The notes under the pieces: generated by a model
Databases searched by the model: none
The model's input: the letters and a program-made list of their open reading frames with translations, nothing else
What the model was told of the DNA's origin: nothing
Translations under genes and position numbers: made by a program
Origin: Actinoplanes subtropicus
GTDB taxonomy: Bacteria; Actinomycetota; Actinomycetes; Mycobacteriales; Micromonosporaceae
Assembly (NCBI RefSeq): GCF_000721705.1
Contig: NZ_JOJL01000026.1
Location: 124,001-188,000 of the forward strand
Direction of reading: 5' to 3'
Length of the DNA: 64,000 nt
Shown: positions 8,065-18,268 of the stretch, piece after piece
Layout: every line of letters begins with the position of its first letter
How positions within the stretch are numbered: position 1 is the stretch's first letter

Positions 8065-8766
8065 ATGCCGAAAATCAACGTGTACCTGCCGGACGACCTG
8101 GCCGACGCGGTCCGCGACGCCGAACTGCCCGTCTCCGCCATCTGCCAGCGCGCCCTGGAGCAGGCGATCCGCCGCATCACCGCGATCCGCCAGTCCCTGC
8201 TCGACGACCTGCACCCGGATCGGATAGCCGCGCGCCTGCCGAGCTTCACCGCCCGCCTGGTGGCCACCCTCACCGGAGCCGTCGACCGGGCGAAGGCGGC
8301 CGGCGCGGCCAACGTCACCACCGGTGACCTGCTGGCCGGCATGATCGGCGAGGGCGGCAACCTGGGCCTGCAGGTCCTCGGCGCCCTGGAGATCGAGTCC
8401 GGCTCACTGGAGCCGCCCGCCGAGGCCGAGCCCGGCACGGCGGGCACCGGCCTCCGGTTCAGCGCCCCGGCCGCGGTCGCCATCGAACTGGCGGTCGGTG
8501 AGGCGATCGGCATGGGCCACAACTACGTCGGCTGCGAGCACCTGCTGATCGCCCTGGCCACCGAGCCCGACGGCGCGGCCGGCCACCTGCTGCGGTCGAG
8601 GGGCGCCGATGGCCGCTCGGTCCGCCGCGCGGTGGCCGCCGCCCTCGTCGGCTACGCCCAGGCGAAGGCGGCCGCCACCCCGACCGGGCTCCGCGCCGCA
8701 TTGCAGGCCGAACTGGCCCCCCTGATCGAGCGGATCGAGCGCCTGGAGCGTCAGGCCGCCGGCTGA
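8065..8766 (+). CDS. ribbon-helix-helix plus Clp N-terminal domain protein
   Basis: A 233-residue protein of unusual make-up. Residues 1-45 (MPKINVYLPDDLADAVRDAE) look like a ribbon-helix-helix DNA-binding domain. About 70-115 and 137-180 resemble the two repeats of the Clp_N substrate/adaptor domain, seen as NVTTGDLLAGMIGEG and GHNYVGCEHLLIALATEPDG. A short amphipathic helix (ELAPLIERIERLERQ) ends the protein. No AAA+ module follows, so it is not ClpC. It may be a transcription factor that uses a Clp_N fold to sense a ligand or to dock to a protease; this is inference. The ATG at 8065 fits the RHH start. It lies inside the aro cluster and overlaps the convergent MDR gene by 16 nt. Confidence 0.8.
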   Translation: MPKINVYLPDDLADAVRDAELPVSAICQRALEQAIRRITAIRQSLLDDLHPDRIAARLPSFTARLVATLTGAVDRAKAAGAANVTTGDLLAGMIGEGGNLGLQVLGALEIESGSLEPPAEAEPGTAGTGLRFSAPAAVAIELAVGEAIGMGHNYVGCEHLLIALATEPDGAAGHLLRSRGADGRSVRRAVAAALVGYAQAKAAATPTGLRAALQAELAPLIERIERLERQAAG

Positions 8767-9719
8767 CGGCCCGCGTCGGGTGGGAGCTCCATGGACAGGA
8801 CGATCTTGCCGCGGGTGTGCCGGGCGCCCAGCTCGGTGTAGGCCTCCCGGACCGCCTCCAGCGGGTAGATCGCGGCGATCGGCAGGACCACGCGGCCCCA
8901 CGCCACCTCGCCGGCCAGGAACGCCAGGATCTCCGCGTCGCTGGCCGTCGAGCTGCCCTCGGCCTTCGCCCCGGCCCGCTGGGCCGCGGCGTAGTCGATG
9001 ATGGTGTTGATCCGGGACGGGTCCACGCCCAGATCGACGGCCAGATCGACGTACCCCTGCCCGTACGTGTCAATGACGGCGTCGATGCCGGACGGAACCA
9101 CCTTGCGCAACCGCTCCGCGAGATCGTCACCGTAGGCGACCGGAATGGCGCCCACGGAGCGCAACCAGGCCGCGTTGTGCTCGCTCGCGATGCCGATCAC
9201 CGTGGCGCCGGCGTTGCGGGCGAGCTGCACGGCGAGCGAGCCGACCCCGCCGGCCGCGCCGCTGACCACGACGACCTCGCCGGCGGTGGGCTGGACCGCC
9301 CGGACCGCCGCGTACGCCGTCACGCCGGCGACGAACAGGCCGCCGGCCCGGATCCAGTCGAGCGCCAGCGGCTTGCGGGTCAGGTGGTCGGCCGGCACCA
9401 GCACGTAGTCGGCGTGCGACGACCGCCAGTCGGACCAGCCGAGCACCTCGTCGTCGATCGCGAACTCGGTCACCGAGGCGCCCACCTCGACGACCCGTCC
9501 GGCGAAGTCGCTGCCCTCGCCGGACGGGAAGGTGGCCGGCCAGCGCTCGTGCAGCAGCCCGGAGCGGATGGCGATCTCGCCCGGATTGATGCCGGCCGCG
9601 ACCACCTCGACGAGGATCTGGTCGGCCGCCGGCTGGGGACGCTCGACGTTCTCGATGCGGAGAACGTCCACGTCACCGTACTGATCGAAACGAACCGCGC
9701 GTGTCATGCCGTCAGTCAT
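8751..9719 (-). CDS. zinc-free MDR oxidoreductase (quinone reductase-like)
   Basis: A 322-residue NAD(P)-dependent medium-chain reductase. It has the N-terminal GroES-like fold (GINPGEIAIRSG, FPSGEGSDFAGRVVEVG) and the nucleotide-binding VVVSGAAGGVGSLAVQLA. Structural zinc cysteines are absent, placing it with quinone oxidoreductase/zeta-crystallin types. Substrate unknown. It starts 17 nt after the aroK stop, so it may be transcribed with aroC-aroK. Two in-frame ATGs (9719, 9707) are possible. It appears to be an insertion into the aro block. Confidence 0.85.
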   Translation of the reverse strand: MTDGMTRAVRFDQYGDVDVLRIENVERPQPAADQILVEVVAAGINPGEIAIRSGLLHERWPATFPSGEGSDFAGRVVEVGASVTEFAIDDEVLGWSDWRSSHADYVLVPADHLTRKPLALDWIRAGGLFVAGVTAYAAVRAVQPTAGEVVVVSGAAGGVGSLAVQLARNAGATVIGIASEHNAAWLRSVGAIPVAYGDDLAERLRKVVPSGIDAVIDTYGQGYVDLAVDLGVDPSRINTIIDYAAAQRAGAKAEGSSTASDAEILAFLAGEVAWGRVVLPIAAIYPLEAVREAYTELGARHTRGKIVLSMELPPDAGRQPAA

Positions 9720-9736
9720 ATCCCCTCGGCGGGGAG

Positions 9737-10240
9737 TCAGGCCTTCAGCAGGGCAGTGACCTCCGCCGCTATCTCGTCCGGCTCGCGCCCGTCGGTGGGG
9801 ATCGTGTGGGTGGCCACCTCGGCGTAGAGCGGGCGGCGCTGGTCGAGCAGGTACTTCAGCGTCGCCCGGGGGTTGACCGCCAGCAGCGGCCGCCCGGCGC
9901 CCAGCCCGACCCGCTTGACCGCGTCGCTCAGCTCGACCGAGAGATAGACGACCGTCTGCTCGGCCAGCAGCGCGCGGGTGGCCTCGTTCAGAATCGCCCC
10001 GCCACCCAGCGCCAATATCCCATTAAATCCGGACAAAGCGTCAGCGATCGCTTCGCGCTCCAAGGCCCGGAAAGCGTCCTCCCCGTCATCGAAGAAGATC
10101 TCCGGGATCGGCTTCCCGGCCCGCTCCTCGATGATCGCGTCCGAGTCGACGAACGGCACCCCGAGCAGCCCCGCGACCGCCTGACCGATGGTCGACTTGC
10201 CGGCCCCGGGCGCGCCCACGAAGACCGCCACCGGTGCCAT
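9737..10240 (-). CDS. aroK: shikimate kinase
   Basis: Phosphorylates shikimate with ATP. The 167-residue P-loop kinase has Walker [10 protein letters not shown] (residues 9-17), the shikimate-binding Asp in [13 protein letters not shown], the GGGAIL motif and the lid RRPLYAEVA. Its ATG overlaps the aroC stop by 1 nt (TGATG), so it is coupled to aroC. Length is normal. Confidence 0.95.
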   Translation of the reverse strand: MAPVAVFVGAPGAGKSTIGQAVAGLLGVPFVDSDAIIEERAGKPIPEIFFDDGEDAFRALEREAIADALSGFNGILALGGGAILNEATRALLAEQTVVYLSVELSDAVKRVGLGAGRPLLAVNPRATLKYLLDQRRPLYAEVATHTIPTDGREPDEIAAEVTALLKA

Positions 10241-11415
10241 CAGCGGATCACCAGCGCTTCCAGGTACCCCTTGAGGTTGCGCCGGATCTCGGCCACCGAG
10301 TCACCGCCGAACTTCTCCGTCGCCGCCTCGGCCAGCACCAGCGCCACCATCGCCTCGGCCACCACGGCACCGGCCGGCACCGCGCACACGTCCGACCGCT
10401 GGTTGATCGCCGTCGCCGGCTCCCCGGTGGTCACGTCGATCGTCTGCAGCGCCCGGTTCAGCGACGAGATCGGCTTGAGCGCCGCCCGCACCCGCAGCGG
10501 CTCGCCGTTGGTGATGCCGCCCTCGAGCCCGCCGGCCCGATCGGTGACCCGCCTGACCCCGTCCGCGGTCGGAATGATCTCGTCGTGCGCCACCGATCCG
10601 CGCGACCGCGCCTGGGTGAACCCGTCGCCGATCTCCACGCCCTTCACCGACTGGATGCTCATCAGCGCGGCCGCGAGCCGCCCGTCGAGCTTGCGATCCC
10701 ACTGCACATGCGACCCGAGGCCCGGTGGCACTCCGTAGGCGAGCACCTCGACGATGCCACCCAGCGTGTCCGCGTCCTTCTTCGCCGCGTCGACCTCGGC
10801 CACCATCCGCGCGCTGGCCTCCGGATCGAGGCACCGCAACGGGTCGGCGTCGATGCGCTCGGCATCCTCGGGCACGGGGATCAGCCCCGACTTGGCCGCC
10901 ACCGACCCCAGCTCGATCACGTGCGACACGATCTCGATCCCGAGCGCCTGCCGGATCAGCGCCTTCGCCACCACGCCGACGGCCACCCGGGCCGCCGTCT
11001 CCCGAGCACTGGCCCGCTCCAGGATCGGCCGCGCGTCGGAGTGCCCGTACTTCTGCATGCCCGCCAGATCGGCATGCCCCGGCCGCGGCCGCGTCAGCGG
11101 CGCGTTACGGGCCTGCTTGGCGAGTTCCCCCGGATCGACCGGGTCGGCGGCCATCACCGTCTGCCACTTGGGCCACTCGGAGTTGCCGACCCGCAGCGCC
11201 ACCGGACTACCCAGCGTCACCCCATGCCGAATCCCGCCGATGACCTCGACGACATCCTGCTCGAACGACATGCGGGCGCCACGCCCATACCCCAGCCGCC
11301 GCCGAGCGAGATCACGCCCGATCTCGGCCGTCGTCACCTCGACGCCGGCGGGCACGCCCTCGAGCATCGCCACCAGCGCCGGTCCATGGGATTCACCAGC
11401 AGTAAGCCACCGCAC
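10240..11415 (-). CDS. aroC: chorismate synthase
   Basis: Last common aromatic step, EPSP to chorismate, needing reduced FMN. The 391-residue product starts [20 protein letters not shown] at a GTG. Family signatures are [27 protein letters not shown] and [15 protein letters not shown]. The open frame continues far upstream, but the GTG at 11415 gives the standard N-terminus; no strong Shine-Dalgarno is seen. It is first in the aroC-aroK(-MDR) transcript. A 16-bp minisatellite lies upstream. Confidence 0.95.
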   Translation of the reverse strand: MRWLTAGESHGPALVAMLEGVPAGVEVTTAEIGRDLARRRLGYGRGARMSFEQDVVEVIGGIRHGVTLGSPVALRVGNSEWPKWQTVMAADPVDPGELAKQARNAPLTRPRPGHADLAGMQKYGHSDARPILERASARETAARVAVGVVAKALIRQALGIEIVSHVIELGSVAAKSGLIPVPEDAERIDADPLRCLDPEASARMVAEVDAAKKDADTLGGIVEVLAYGVPPGLGSHVQWDRKLDGRLAAALMSIQSVKGVEIGDGFTQARSRGSVAHDEIIPTADGVRRVTDRAGGLEGGITNGEPLRVRAALKPISSLNRALQTIDVTTGEPATAINQRSDVCAVPAGAVVAEAMVALVLAEAATEKFGGDSVAEIRRNLKGYLEALVIR

Positions 11416-11643
11416 CGAAGAATTCTTACACGCGCGTTCTTGCTGCCCTCTCAACCCCGACGCCATCCCGCCCACCGGAATCGTCACGCCCGGCGACCCA
11501 TCAAGATCCCCACCATGCCGCCGTACGAGGTCGGTGGCCTCCAACCGCAATCCGGCCGAACCCGCCGCTCCCCGCGATCCAGGAGATCCGTTGCGCCCGG
11601 ACACGCGACCGCCGGGCTGAGCTGCCGGGAATCCCCACGCCAA

Positions 11644-11712
11644 GCAAGATACTCGCCCAGCAAGATACTCGCCCAGCAAGATACTCGCCCAGCAAGATAC
11701 TAGCTGGGCGAG
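11644..11712. repeat. 16-bp tandem repeat ending in a hairpin
   Basis: GCAAGATACTCGCCCA repeats about 3.7 times from 11644. The last copy diverges into GCTGGGCGAG, which pairs with CTCGCCCAGC (11684-11693) to form a 10-bp stem with a 9-nt loop (11684-11712). It lies in the 382-nt aroC/MFS intergenic region, in which no gene was found. Confidence 0.85.
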
Positions 11713-11797
11713 GCGAAAGCGGCGGGTGCTGGTTGGTGTTTCGGCTGGCAGAAACGGACGCGGGCGTTTCCGCTGGCGCGGCGGTAGGGTCCGGCTC

Positions 11798-13045
11798 GTG
11801 ACAGACGGGGCGACCGACAGTTCGGCTACTCGGGGCGAATCGGGCGGTGGCCTCGAAAGCGCGCCGAGATCCGGCGCTCCCGGCGGGGCGTTGATGGTTG
11901 TCATGCTCGGGCTGGTCACGGCCGTGGGGCCGCTGTCGATCGACATGTATCTGCCGGCGTTTCCGGCCATTTCGCGGGAGCTTGGCGTCCCGGCGTCGCA
12001 GGTGCAGTTGTCGCTTACCGCGTGTCTGGTCGGGATCGCCGGTGGGCAGCTGATCTGCGGGCCGCTCAGTGATCGGTTCGGGCGGCGGTGGCCGGCGATC
12101 GCGGGGCTTTCGGCGTACGCCATCCTCTCGTTCTTGATTGCTCTTTCGCCCTCGGCGGGGATGCTGATCGGGCTGCGGTTGCTACAAGGGCTGGCCGGCG
12201 GCACCGGGGTGGTGGTGGCCCGGGCGATCGTGCGGGATCTGCACTCGGGGGTGGCGGCGGCGCGGTTCTTCTCGCGGCTGACGCTGATCTTCGGGCTGGC
12301 GCCGATCCTCGCGCCGAGTCTGGGGAGCGCGGTGCTGCGGTTCAGCTCGTGGCACGGGATCTTCGTGGCGCTCGGGGTCCTGGCCACGCTGCTGACCATC
12401 CTGCTCGCGGCGCGGCTGCCCGAGACGCTGCCGGTCGAGCGGCGCACGGCCGGCGGCCTGGGGACCATCGTGCGGCTGGCGAAGCCGCTGTTCCGGGATC
12501 GGTCCTATGTCGGTTACACGCTGGCGTTGGGGCTCGCCTTCGGAGCGTTGTTCGCCTATCTGGCCAACTCACCGTTCGTGCTGCAGGACGGCTACGGACT
12601 GTCCCCGACGATGTTCTCGCTGCTGTTCGGCCTGAACGCGGTCGGGCTCACCGCGCTGAGCCAGGCCAACGCGCGGCTGCTCAACCGGTTCTCGACCCGG
12701 TCGCTGCTGATCGCCGCGCAGTGCGGGCAGACGGTCGCCGGCCTGGTGCTGGTCGGCTCGGCGCTGGCGGGCAGCCTGCCGGGCCTGGTGGGCGGCCTGT
12801 TCCTGCTGGTCTGCACGATCGGGATGATCCAGCCGAACGCCACCGCCCTGGCGCTGGAGACGCACGCCGACCGGGCGGGGACGGCGGCCGCGGTGATGGG
12901 CGGGATCCAGCCGGTGGTGGCGGCGGTGCTGGCGCCGCTGGCGGGGCTGGGCGCGATCGGCACCGGCGTCCCGATGGCGGTGCTGATCCTGGGATGCGCG
13001 GTGGCCAGCCTGCTCACGGTCGCGCTGCTGACCCGCGACGCCTGA
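11798..13045 (+). CDS. MFS drug exporter, Bcr/CflA type
   Basis: A 12-helix major facilitator of about 415 residues. TM1 holds the DHA1 motif [20 protein letters not shown]. The loop 2-3 motif is [12 protein letters not shown], and TM5 has [22 protein letters not shown], typical of Bcr/CflA (bicyclomycin, chloramphenicol) exporters. Substrate cannot be assigned. The start is uncertain: GTG at 11798 removes a basic low-complexity stretch present from 11726. It is convergent with aroE with 1 nt between stop codons and interrupts the aroE-aroC neighbourhood. Confidence 0.85.
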   Translation: MTDGATDSSATRGESGGGLESAPRSGAPGGALMVVMLGLVTAVGPLSIDMYLPAFPAISRELGVPASQVQLSLTACLVGIAGGQLICGPLSDRFGRRWPAIAGLSAYAILSFLIALSPSAGMLIGLRLLQGLAGGTGVVVARAIVRDLHSGVAAARFFSRLTLIFGLAPILAPSLGSAVLRFSSWHGIFVALGVLATLLTILLAARLPETLPVERRTAGGLGTIVRLAKPLFRDRSYVGYTLALGLAFGALFAYLANSPFVLQDGYGLSPTMFSLLFGLNAVGLTALSQANARLLNRFSTRSLLIAAQCGQTVAGLVLVGSALAGSLPGLVGGLFLLVCTIGMIQPNATALALETHADRAGTAAAVMGGIQPVVAAVLAPLAGLGAIGTGVPMAVLILGCAVASLLTVALLTRDA

Positions 13046-13046
13046 C

Positions 13047-13853
13047 CTACTGAAGCCGGGAGTGGGCCGCCGCGAACAGTGCCTCCCGCATGGCCGCCTC
13101 GGGGGCCGGCACCACGCCGGTGAACTGCTCGAACTGGCTCAGCGCCTGGGCCAGCAACAGGTCCAGCCCGGACGCCACCGGTACGCCGGACCGTGCGGCG
13201 GCCGCCGCCAGCGGCGTGGGCCACGGGTCGTAGATCGCGTCGAACAGCACCGTCCCGGGCCGCCAGACCACCTCGTCGGCCAGGTGGTCGGCGGCGCCCT
13301 TGGGCACGGTCGAGATCACGGCGTCGGCCTCGAAGAACGACGCCGCCGCCGGCCAGTCCGCGCCGAGCAGCTTCACCCCGAGCGCGTCGGCGGCCGGCTC
13401 CAGCTCCTCGCGTGCCGACGGCCGGCGGGTCACCACGGTCACCTCGGCGGCGCCCAGCACGGCGGCGGCGCCGAGGGCGGCCCGGCAGGTGCCACCCCCG
13501 CCGAGCACGGTCACCGACGGCGCGGGCTTCAGGCCCGCGTCCCGCAAGACGCGGACCATGCCGGCGACGTCCGTGTTGTCGGCATGCCAGGACCCGCCGG
13601 CGCCGCGGACGAGCGTGTTGGCCGCACCCGTCGCCAGCGCCACCGGCGTCGCGGTCGCGGCCAGGCGCAGCGCCTGCTCCTTGAGCGGCATGGTCAGCGA
13701 CAGGCCGGCCCACGAGTCGTCGAGGCCGTCGAGCACCGGCGCCAGCTCGGCGCACTCGATCGCCACGTAGCTCCACCCGGTGAGCCCGGCGGCCGCGAAC
13801 CCGGCGTTGTGGATCACCGGGGAGAGCGAATGCGCGATCGGCTTGCCGAGCAC
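13047..13853 (-). CDS. aroE: shikimate dehydrogenase
   Basis: Reduces 3-dehydroshikimate with NADPH. Motifs: AHSLSPVIHNAGF, the catalytic lysine in TMPLKEQAL, the Asn/Asp pair in NTLVRGAGGSWHADNTDV, and the nucleotide loop VLGGGGTCRAALGA (commonly GAGGAAR). The C-terminal GLDLLLAQALSQFEQFTG is typical. The first in-frame GTG is at 13853. The sense upstream sequence LTAGRRAA looks like the usual N-terminus but has no ATG/GTG/TTG, so a few residues may be missing. It lies 52 nt downstream of mltG on the same strand. Confidence 0.93.
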   Translation of the reverse strand: MLGKPIAHSLSPVIHNAGFAAAGLTGWSYVAIECAELAPVLDGLDDSWAGLSLTMPLKEQALRLAATATPVALATGAANTLVRGAGGSWHADNTDVAGMVRVLRDAGLKPAPSVTVLGGGGTCRAALGAAAVLGAAEVTVVTRRPSAREELEPAADALGVKLLGADWPAAASFFEADAVISTVPKGAADHLADEVVWRPGTVLFDAIYDPWPTPLAAAAARSGVPVASGLDLLLAQALSQFEQFTGVVPAPEAAMREALFAAAHSRLQ

Positions 13854-13905
13854 CGCCGCCCGGCGGCCGGCGGTCAGGGCCGGCCCCCGGAGACGCGGGT
13901 GAACG

Positions 13906-15105
13906 CTATCCGCACAGCGGAATTCCGTTCCTGCAGGCGAGCTGCTTGTTCGCGTTGTGCTCGGCGTACGTTTTCGCGTACGCCATGGTTCCTTGCTTGT
14001 CGATGCTGATGAAGTAGAAGTACGGGAAATTCGCCGGCGGATTCATCGCGCCCTGGAGCGCGGCCTTACCGGGGCTGCCGATCGCGCCCGGTGGCATGCC
14101 CGGCTTGTCGTACGTGTTGAACGGATTCTTCGGGTCGTGCATCTCGGAGACGGTGAGATGTTCGGACGCCTTGCCGCCCTTGCCGGTGACCTTCAGCCAG
14201 TAGTTGACCGTACTGTCCAGCCCGAGGCAGTTGCACGGGAACTTTTTCGAGTACGCCCGGTTGTAGAGGACCTTGACCACCTTGGGCATGTCCTCGTCCT
14301 TGAGCGCCTCGGCCTGCGCGATCGAGGCGGCGACCAGGGCCTCGTTCGGCGAGATCGACAGGTTGTTCTGCACCGTGTCGACGAAGTTGAGGTCCTGCGT
14401 CACCGTGAGGAACCGCTGGATCATCGCGGAGAGGATCTGCGCGGCGGTCAGCTTGGGGTCGAACTCGTACGTGTCCGGGAAGAGGAAGCCCTCGACCGTC
14501 TTGATCGCCGTCTTGCCGTCGCGCCGGTTGAACCAGTACGCCGGGATGCCGAGACCCACCGGGTCCTTGGCCGCGTCCTGGAAGTCCTTGACCGGGATCT
14601 TGGTGGCCTTGGAGAGCAGTTCGAAGGTCTCCGGAACGGTCTTGCCCTCGGGAATGGTGATGCCCGAGGTGATCCGCGACTTGGGGTCGAGCAGCGCGGT
14701 CACCGCGTTCTTCGCGGACATCTGCTTCTTCAGGTTGTACGTTCCGGACTGGATGTTCTTGCCGCGCGGATTGTCGTTCGCCGCATTCACGAACGCCTTT
14801 GTGCTCTTCACCACGTCCGCGTCGACGAGAGTGTTGCCGATATCGGTGAGGCTCGAACCCTTCGCGATCGTCACCGATACGGCCGTGGTGCCGGTGCCGC
14901 TGTAGTCCGCCGCGACGAAGAAGCCCTTGACCTTGCTGTAGCCGAAGTAGACTCCGCCGCCCAGCACGGCCAACAGGATGAACGCCATGACAAAGGCGAT
15001 GCCGGACTTACCCGAGCCCTTCTTCCCGCCGCGGCTCCCCCGCCGATGGCGAGGCTTGCCGCGATCGGCGTGCTCGTCGAACGCCAGGTCCAGCTCGTCG
15101 ATCAT
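13906..15105 (-). CDS. mltG: endolytic murein transglycosylase MltG (YceG)
   Basis: Cleaves nascent glycan strands and is thought to end chain elongation. The 399-residue protein has a basic cytoplasmic N-terminus (RHRRGSRGGKKGSGKSG), one membrane helix (IAFVMAFILLAVLGGGVYFG) and an extracellular YceG domain. The domain shows the LysM-like VTIAKGSSLTDIGNTL, VEGFLFPDTYEF and the catalytic Glu region ASIAQAEALKDEDMPKVVKV. The domain ends at TMAYAKTYAEHN. It overlaps ruvX by 4 nt, the conserved actinobacterial ruvX-mltG-aroE order. Confidence 0.93.
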   Translation of the reverse strand: MIDELDLAFDEHADRGKPRHRRGSRGGKKGSGKSGIAFVMAFILLAVLGGGVYFGYSKVKGFFVAADYSGTGTTAVSVTIAKGSSLTDIGNTLVDADVVKSTKAFVNAANDNPRGKNIQSGTYNLKKQMSAKNAVTALLDPKSRITSGITIPEGKTVPETFELLSKATKIPVKDFQDAAKDPVGLGIPAYWFNRRDGKTAIKTVEGFLFPDTYEFDPKLTAAQILSAMIQRFLTVTQDLNFVDTVQNNLSISPNEALVAASIAQAEALKDEDMPKVVKVLYNRAYSKKFPCNCLGLDSTVNYWLKVTGKGGKASEHLTVSEMHDPKNPFNTYDKPGMPPGAIGSPGKAALQGAMNPPANFPYFYFISIDKQGTMAYAKTYAEHNANKQLACRNGIPLCG

Positions 15106-15560
15106 CTCTGCCTCCGCTGCGCGTCCAGCCAGCTCTGCAGGATCTCCACCGCGGCCGCCTGATCGACGACTGCCCGCTGCCGCTTGCCCCGGACGCCACG
15201 CTCGGCGAGCCGTCGGGTTGCGACCACGGTCGACATCCTCTCGTCCGCCAGGACGACCGGCACCGTGCCGACCGCCTCCGCCAGTCGCCCAGCGTACGCA
15301 CGGATGTCGATGGCGGCGGGACCCTCGGCGCCGTTGAGGCGTACCGGAAGCCCCACCACGATCCCGACCGCCTCGTGCTCCCCCACGAGACGAACGAGCT
15401 CGACTATGTCGCCAGGCACGGCATCGGGTGCCGTGCCCATGTCACGGGGCACCGTGACCAGGGGGGTGGCCAGGATCCCGTCAGGGTCGCTTACGGCAAC
15501 CCCGACGCGCACCTTACCTACATCGACGCCCAGTCGCCTACCCCGCGACAGTGCGGTCAT
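15102..15560 (-). CDS. ruvX: Holliday junction resolvase-like RuvX (YqgF)
   Basis: An RNase H-fold nuclease implicated in 16S rRNA 5' processing and in Holliday junction cleavage. Visible motifs are GVDVGKVRVGVAVSD, GIVVGLPVRLNG and LADERMSTVVA, plus a C-terminal Asp (VVDQAAAVEILQSWLD). The ATG at 15560 is chosen over the first start at 15587 because GGAGGG lies 7 nt before it; this gives 152 residues and MTALSRGRRLGVD. It starts 23 nt after the alaS stop and overlaps mltG by 4 nt. Confidence 0.92.
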   Translation of the reverse strand: MTALSRGRRLGVDVGKVRVGVAVSDPDGILATPLVTVPRDMGTAPDAVPGDIVELVRLVGEHEAVGIVVGLPVRLNGAEGPAAIDIRAYAGRLAEAVGTVPVVLADERMSTVVATRRLAERGVRGKRQRAVVDQAAAVEILQSWLDAQRRQR

Positions 15561-15583
15561 CCGATTACCCTCCGCAATCACCA

Positions 15584-18268
15584 TCACCCGGCGACGTCCA
15601 GCACCGCCTTCTCCACCGCCGCTAGCAGCGCCGGAACCTGGTCGGCCGGCACGCCGCCACCCTGCGCAAGCTCCTTGTTACCGCCGCCTCGCCCGGAAAG
15701 TGCTCCCTTGACCAGATCAGCAGCGGAGAGACCGTTACCTAGCGCGGCGCCATTGATCGCTACGATCAGCGACGCCTTGCCGTTCGCCCGGGACGCGACC
15801 GCGACCACCGCCGGTCGAGCGGCGTCGATCTGGCCCCGGATCTCCTGCGCCAGCGTACGCACATCGTTGCCGGCCGCGCCCTCCGGAGCCTCGGTTCCGA
15901 CGAACGCGACGCCGCGCAGGTCCTTGGCCTGGCCGGCGAGCGCGCCGGCCCCGCCGAGCACCATCTGGGCGCGCAGCTTCTCCAGCTCCTTCTCGGCGTC
16001 GCGCAGCGCGGTCACGGTCTGCTCGACCCGGTCGGCGACCTGCTCGCCGGGCACCCGGAACAGCTCGGCCAGCCGGGACACCAGCAGGTGCTCCTTGGCC
16101 AGGAAGCCGAACGCGTCGATGCCGACCAGCGCCTCGACCCGGCGTACGCCGGAGCCGATCGAGGACTCGCTGAGGATCTTCACGAGGCCCAACTGGCCGG
16201 AGCGGGCCACGTGGGTGCCGCCGCAGAGTTCACGCGCGTAGTCGCCGACTTCAACCACGCGGACCTCGTCGCCGTACTTCTCTCCGAAGAGCGCCATCGC
16301 GCCCAGCCGGCGCGCTTCCTCCTGGGAGGTGATGAACGCGTGCACCTCGAGATCGCGGAGCAGCACCTCGTTCACCTGCTGCTCGACGTCGTGCAGCACC
16401 GCGGGCGAGACGGCCCCGGGCGTGTTGAAGTCGAACCGCAGCCGGCCCGGCGCGTTCAGCGAGCCCGCCTGGGTCGCCGACTCGCCGAGGAAGTGCCGCA
16501 TGGTCTGGTGGATCAGGTGGGTCGCGGTGTGCGAGCGCGAGATCGCCTTCCGCCGGGTGATGTCGATCTCGGCTTCCGCGGACTCGCCGGCCCGCACCTC
16601 GCCGCGGATGACCCGGGCCTTGTGCACGATCAGCCCGGGCAGCGGCTGCTGGACGTCGACGATCTCGAGCTGGCCACCGCCGACCCGGATCACGCCGGTG
16701 TCGGCCTGCTGGCCACCGCCCTCGGCGTAGAACGGGGTGGTGTCGAGGACCAGCTCGACGAAGTCGCCCTCGCCGGCCGCTTCCAGACGACCGCTGTCCC
16801 CCAGAAGCGCCCGTACGCGCGACTCGCGGGAAATTTCCTGATATCCCGTGAATTCCACCGGTCCGCCGGCGTCCAGAACGCCCCGGTAGGCGCTCAGGTC
16901 GGCGTGGCCCGTCTTGCGCGCGGCGGCGTCCGCCTTCGCGCGGGCCCGCTGGTCGGCCATGAGCCGCCGGAAGCCGTCCTGGTCGACGGAGAGCCCCTGC
17001 TCGGCGGCGATCTCCAGGGTCAGGTCGATCGGGAAGCCGTACGTGTCGTGCAGCTGGAAGGCCTGCGAGCCGGACAAATCTGATTTGCCGGACTTCTTGG
17101 CGTCGGTGATCGCGGTGTCCAGGATCGTGGTGCCGGCCCGCAGCGTGGACAAGAAGGAGTCTTCCTCGGCGTACGCGTAATCGGAAATTCGCCCGAAGTC
17201 CTCGGCGAGCTCGGGATACGACGGGGCCATGCAGTCCCGGGCCACCGGCAGCAGCTCGGGCAACGCCGGCGCCTGCCAGCCGAGCAGCCGGATCGACCGG
17301 ATCGCCCGGCGCATGATCCGCCGCAGGACGTAGCCGCGGCCCTCGTTCGAGGGGATGACGCCGTCGCCGATCAGCATCAGCGCGGTACGCACGTGATCGG
17401 CGATCACCCGCAGGCGGACGTCGTCCGGGTGGCTCTCCGACGCCGCGTGGCCGGAGTGCGCGCCGTACTTCTTCCCGGTCATCTCCGCCGCGCGGGACAG
17501 GATGGGGCGTACCTCGTCGATCTCGTACAGGTTGTCGACGCCCTGCAGGATCGACGCGATGCGCTCGAGGCCCATGCCGGTGTCGATGTTCTGCTTCGGC
17601 AGGTCACCGACGATCGTGAAGTCCTCCTTCGACCGCACGTCGGTGATCTCGTGCTGCATGAAGACCAGGTTCCAGAACTCCAGGTACCGGTCCTCGTCGA
17701 CCTCCGGGCCACCCTCCGGGCCGTACGAGGGACCGCGGTCGTAGTAGAGCTCCGAGCACGGGCCGGCCGGGCCGGGGATGCCCATCGACCAGAAGTTGTC
17801 CTTCTTGCCCCGGCGCACGATGCGCTCGGCGGGCAGGCCGGTCTGCTTCCAGATCTCGATGGCCTCGTCGTCGTCCAGGTAGACCGTCGCCCAGATCTTC
17901 TCCGGGTCGAGCCCGAAGCCGCCCTGCTCGACCGGCTTGGTGGACAGCTCCCAGGCCAGCGGGATGGCCCCGGCCTTGAAGTAGTCGCCGAACGAGAAGT
18001 TGCCGTTCATCTGGAAGAACGTGCCGTGCCGGCTGGTCTTGCCGACCTCGTCGATGTCCGGCGTCCGGATGCACTTCTGCACGCTGGCCGCGCGGGAATA
18101 CGGTGGCGTGCGCTGCCCGAGGAAGAACGGGACGAACTGCACCATGCCCGCGTTGATGAACAGCAGGTTGGGGTCGTCGATGGCCGGCAGCGGGGCACTC
18201 GGCACGACCGTGTGCCCGTTGGCCTCGAAATGCGCGAGAAAGCGCCGTTTGACTTCCGCCGTCTTCAT
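15584..18268 (-). CDS. alaS: alanyl-tRNA synthetase
   Basis: Charges tRNA-Ala and edits Ser/Gly mischarging. The 894-residue protein is complete. The class II catalytic domain starts [19 protein letters not shown], with [14 protein letters not shown] and [11 protein letters not shown]. The editing domain has the zinc site [12 protein letters not shown] and [14 protein letters not shown], and a C-Ala domain ends the protein. A short lower-GC patch near 17070 encodes [12 protein letters not shown], with the imperfect inverted repeat CCGGACAAATC/GATTTGCCGG. It overlaps the upstream small membrane protein gene by 4 nt. Confidence 0.97.
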   Translation of the reverse strand: MKTAEVKRRFLAHFEANGHTVVPSAPLPAIDDPNLLFINAGMVQFVPFFLGQRTPPYSRAASVQKCIRTPDIDEVGKTSRHGTFFQMNGNFSFGDYFKAGAIPLAWELSTKPVEQGGFGLDPEKIWATVYLDDDEAIEIWKQTGLPAERIVRRGKKDNFWSMGIPGPAGPCSELYYDRGPSYGPEGGPEVDEDRYLEFWNLVFMQHEITDVRSKEDFTIVGDLPKQNIDTGMGLERIASILQGVDNLYEIDEVRPILSRAAEMTGKKYGAHSGHAASESHPDDVRLRVIADHVRTALMLIGDGVIPSNEGRGYVLRRIMRRAIRSIRLLGWQAPALPELLPVARDCMAPSYPELAEDFGRISDYAYAEEDSFLSTLRAGTTILDTAITDAKKSGKSDLSGSQAFQLHDTYGFPIDLTLEIAAEQGLSVDQDGFRRLMADQRARAKADAAARKTGHADLSAYRGVLDAGGPVEFTGYQEISRESRVRALLGDSGRLEAAGEGDFVELVLDTTPFYAEGGGQQADTGVIRVGGGQLEIVDVQQPLPGLIVHKARVIRGEVRAGESAEAEIDITRRKAISRSHTATHLIHQTMRHFLGESATQAGSLNAPGRLRFDFNTPGAVSPAVLHDVEQQVNEVLLRDLEVHAFITSQEEARRLGAMALFGEKYGDEVRVVEVGDYARELCGGTHVARSGQLGLVKILSESSIGSGVRRVEALVGIDAFGFLAKEHLLVSRLAELFRVPGEQVADRVEQTVTALRDAEKELEKLRAQMVLGGAGALAGQAKDLRGVAFVGTEAPEGAAGNDVRTLAQEIRGQIDAARPAVVAVASRANGKASLIVAINGAALGNGLSAADLVKGALSGRGGGNKELAQGGGVPADQVPALLAAVEKAVLDVAG

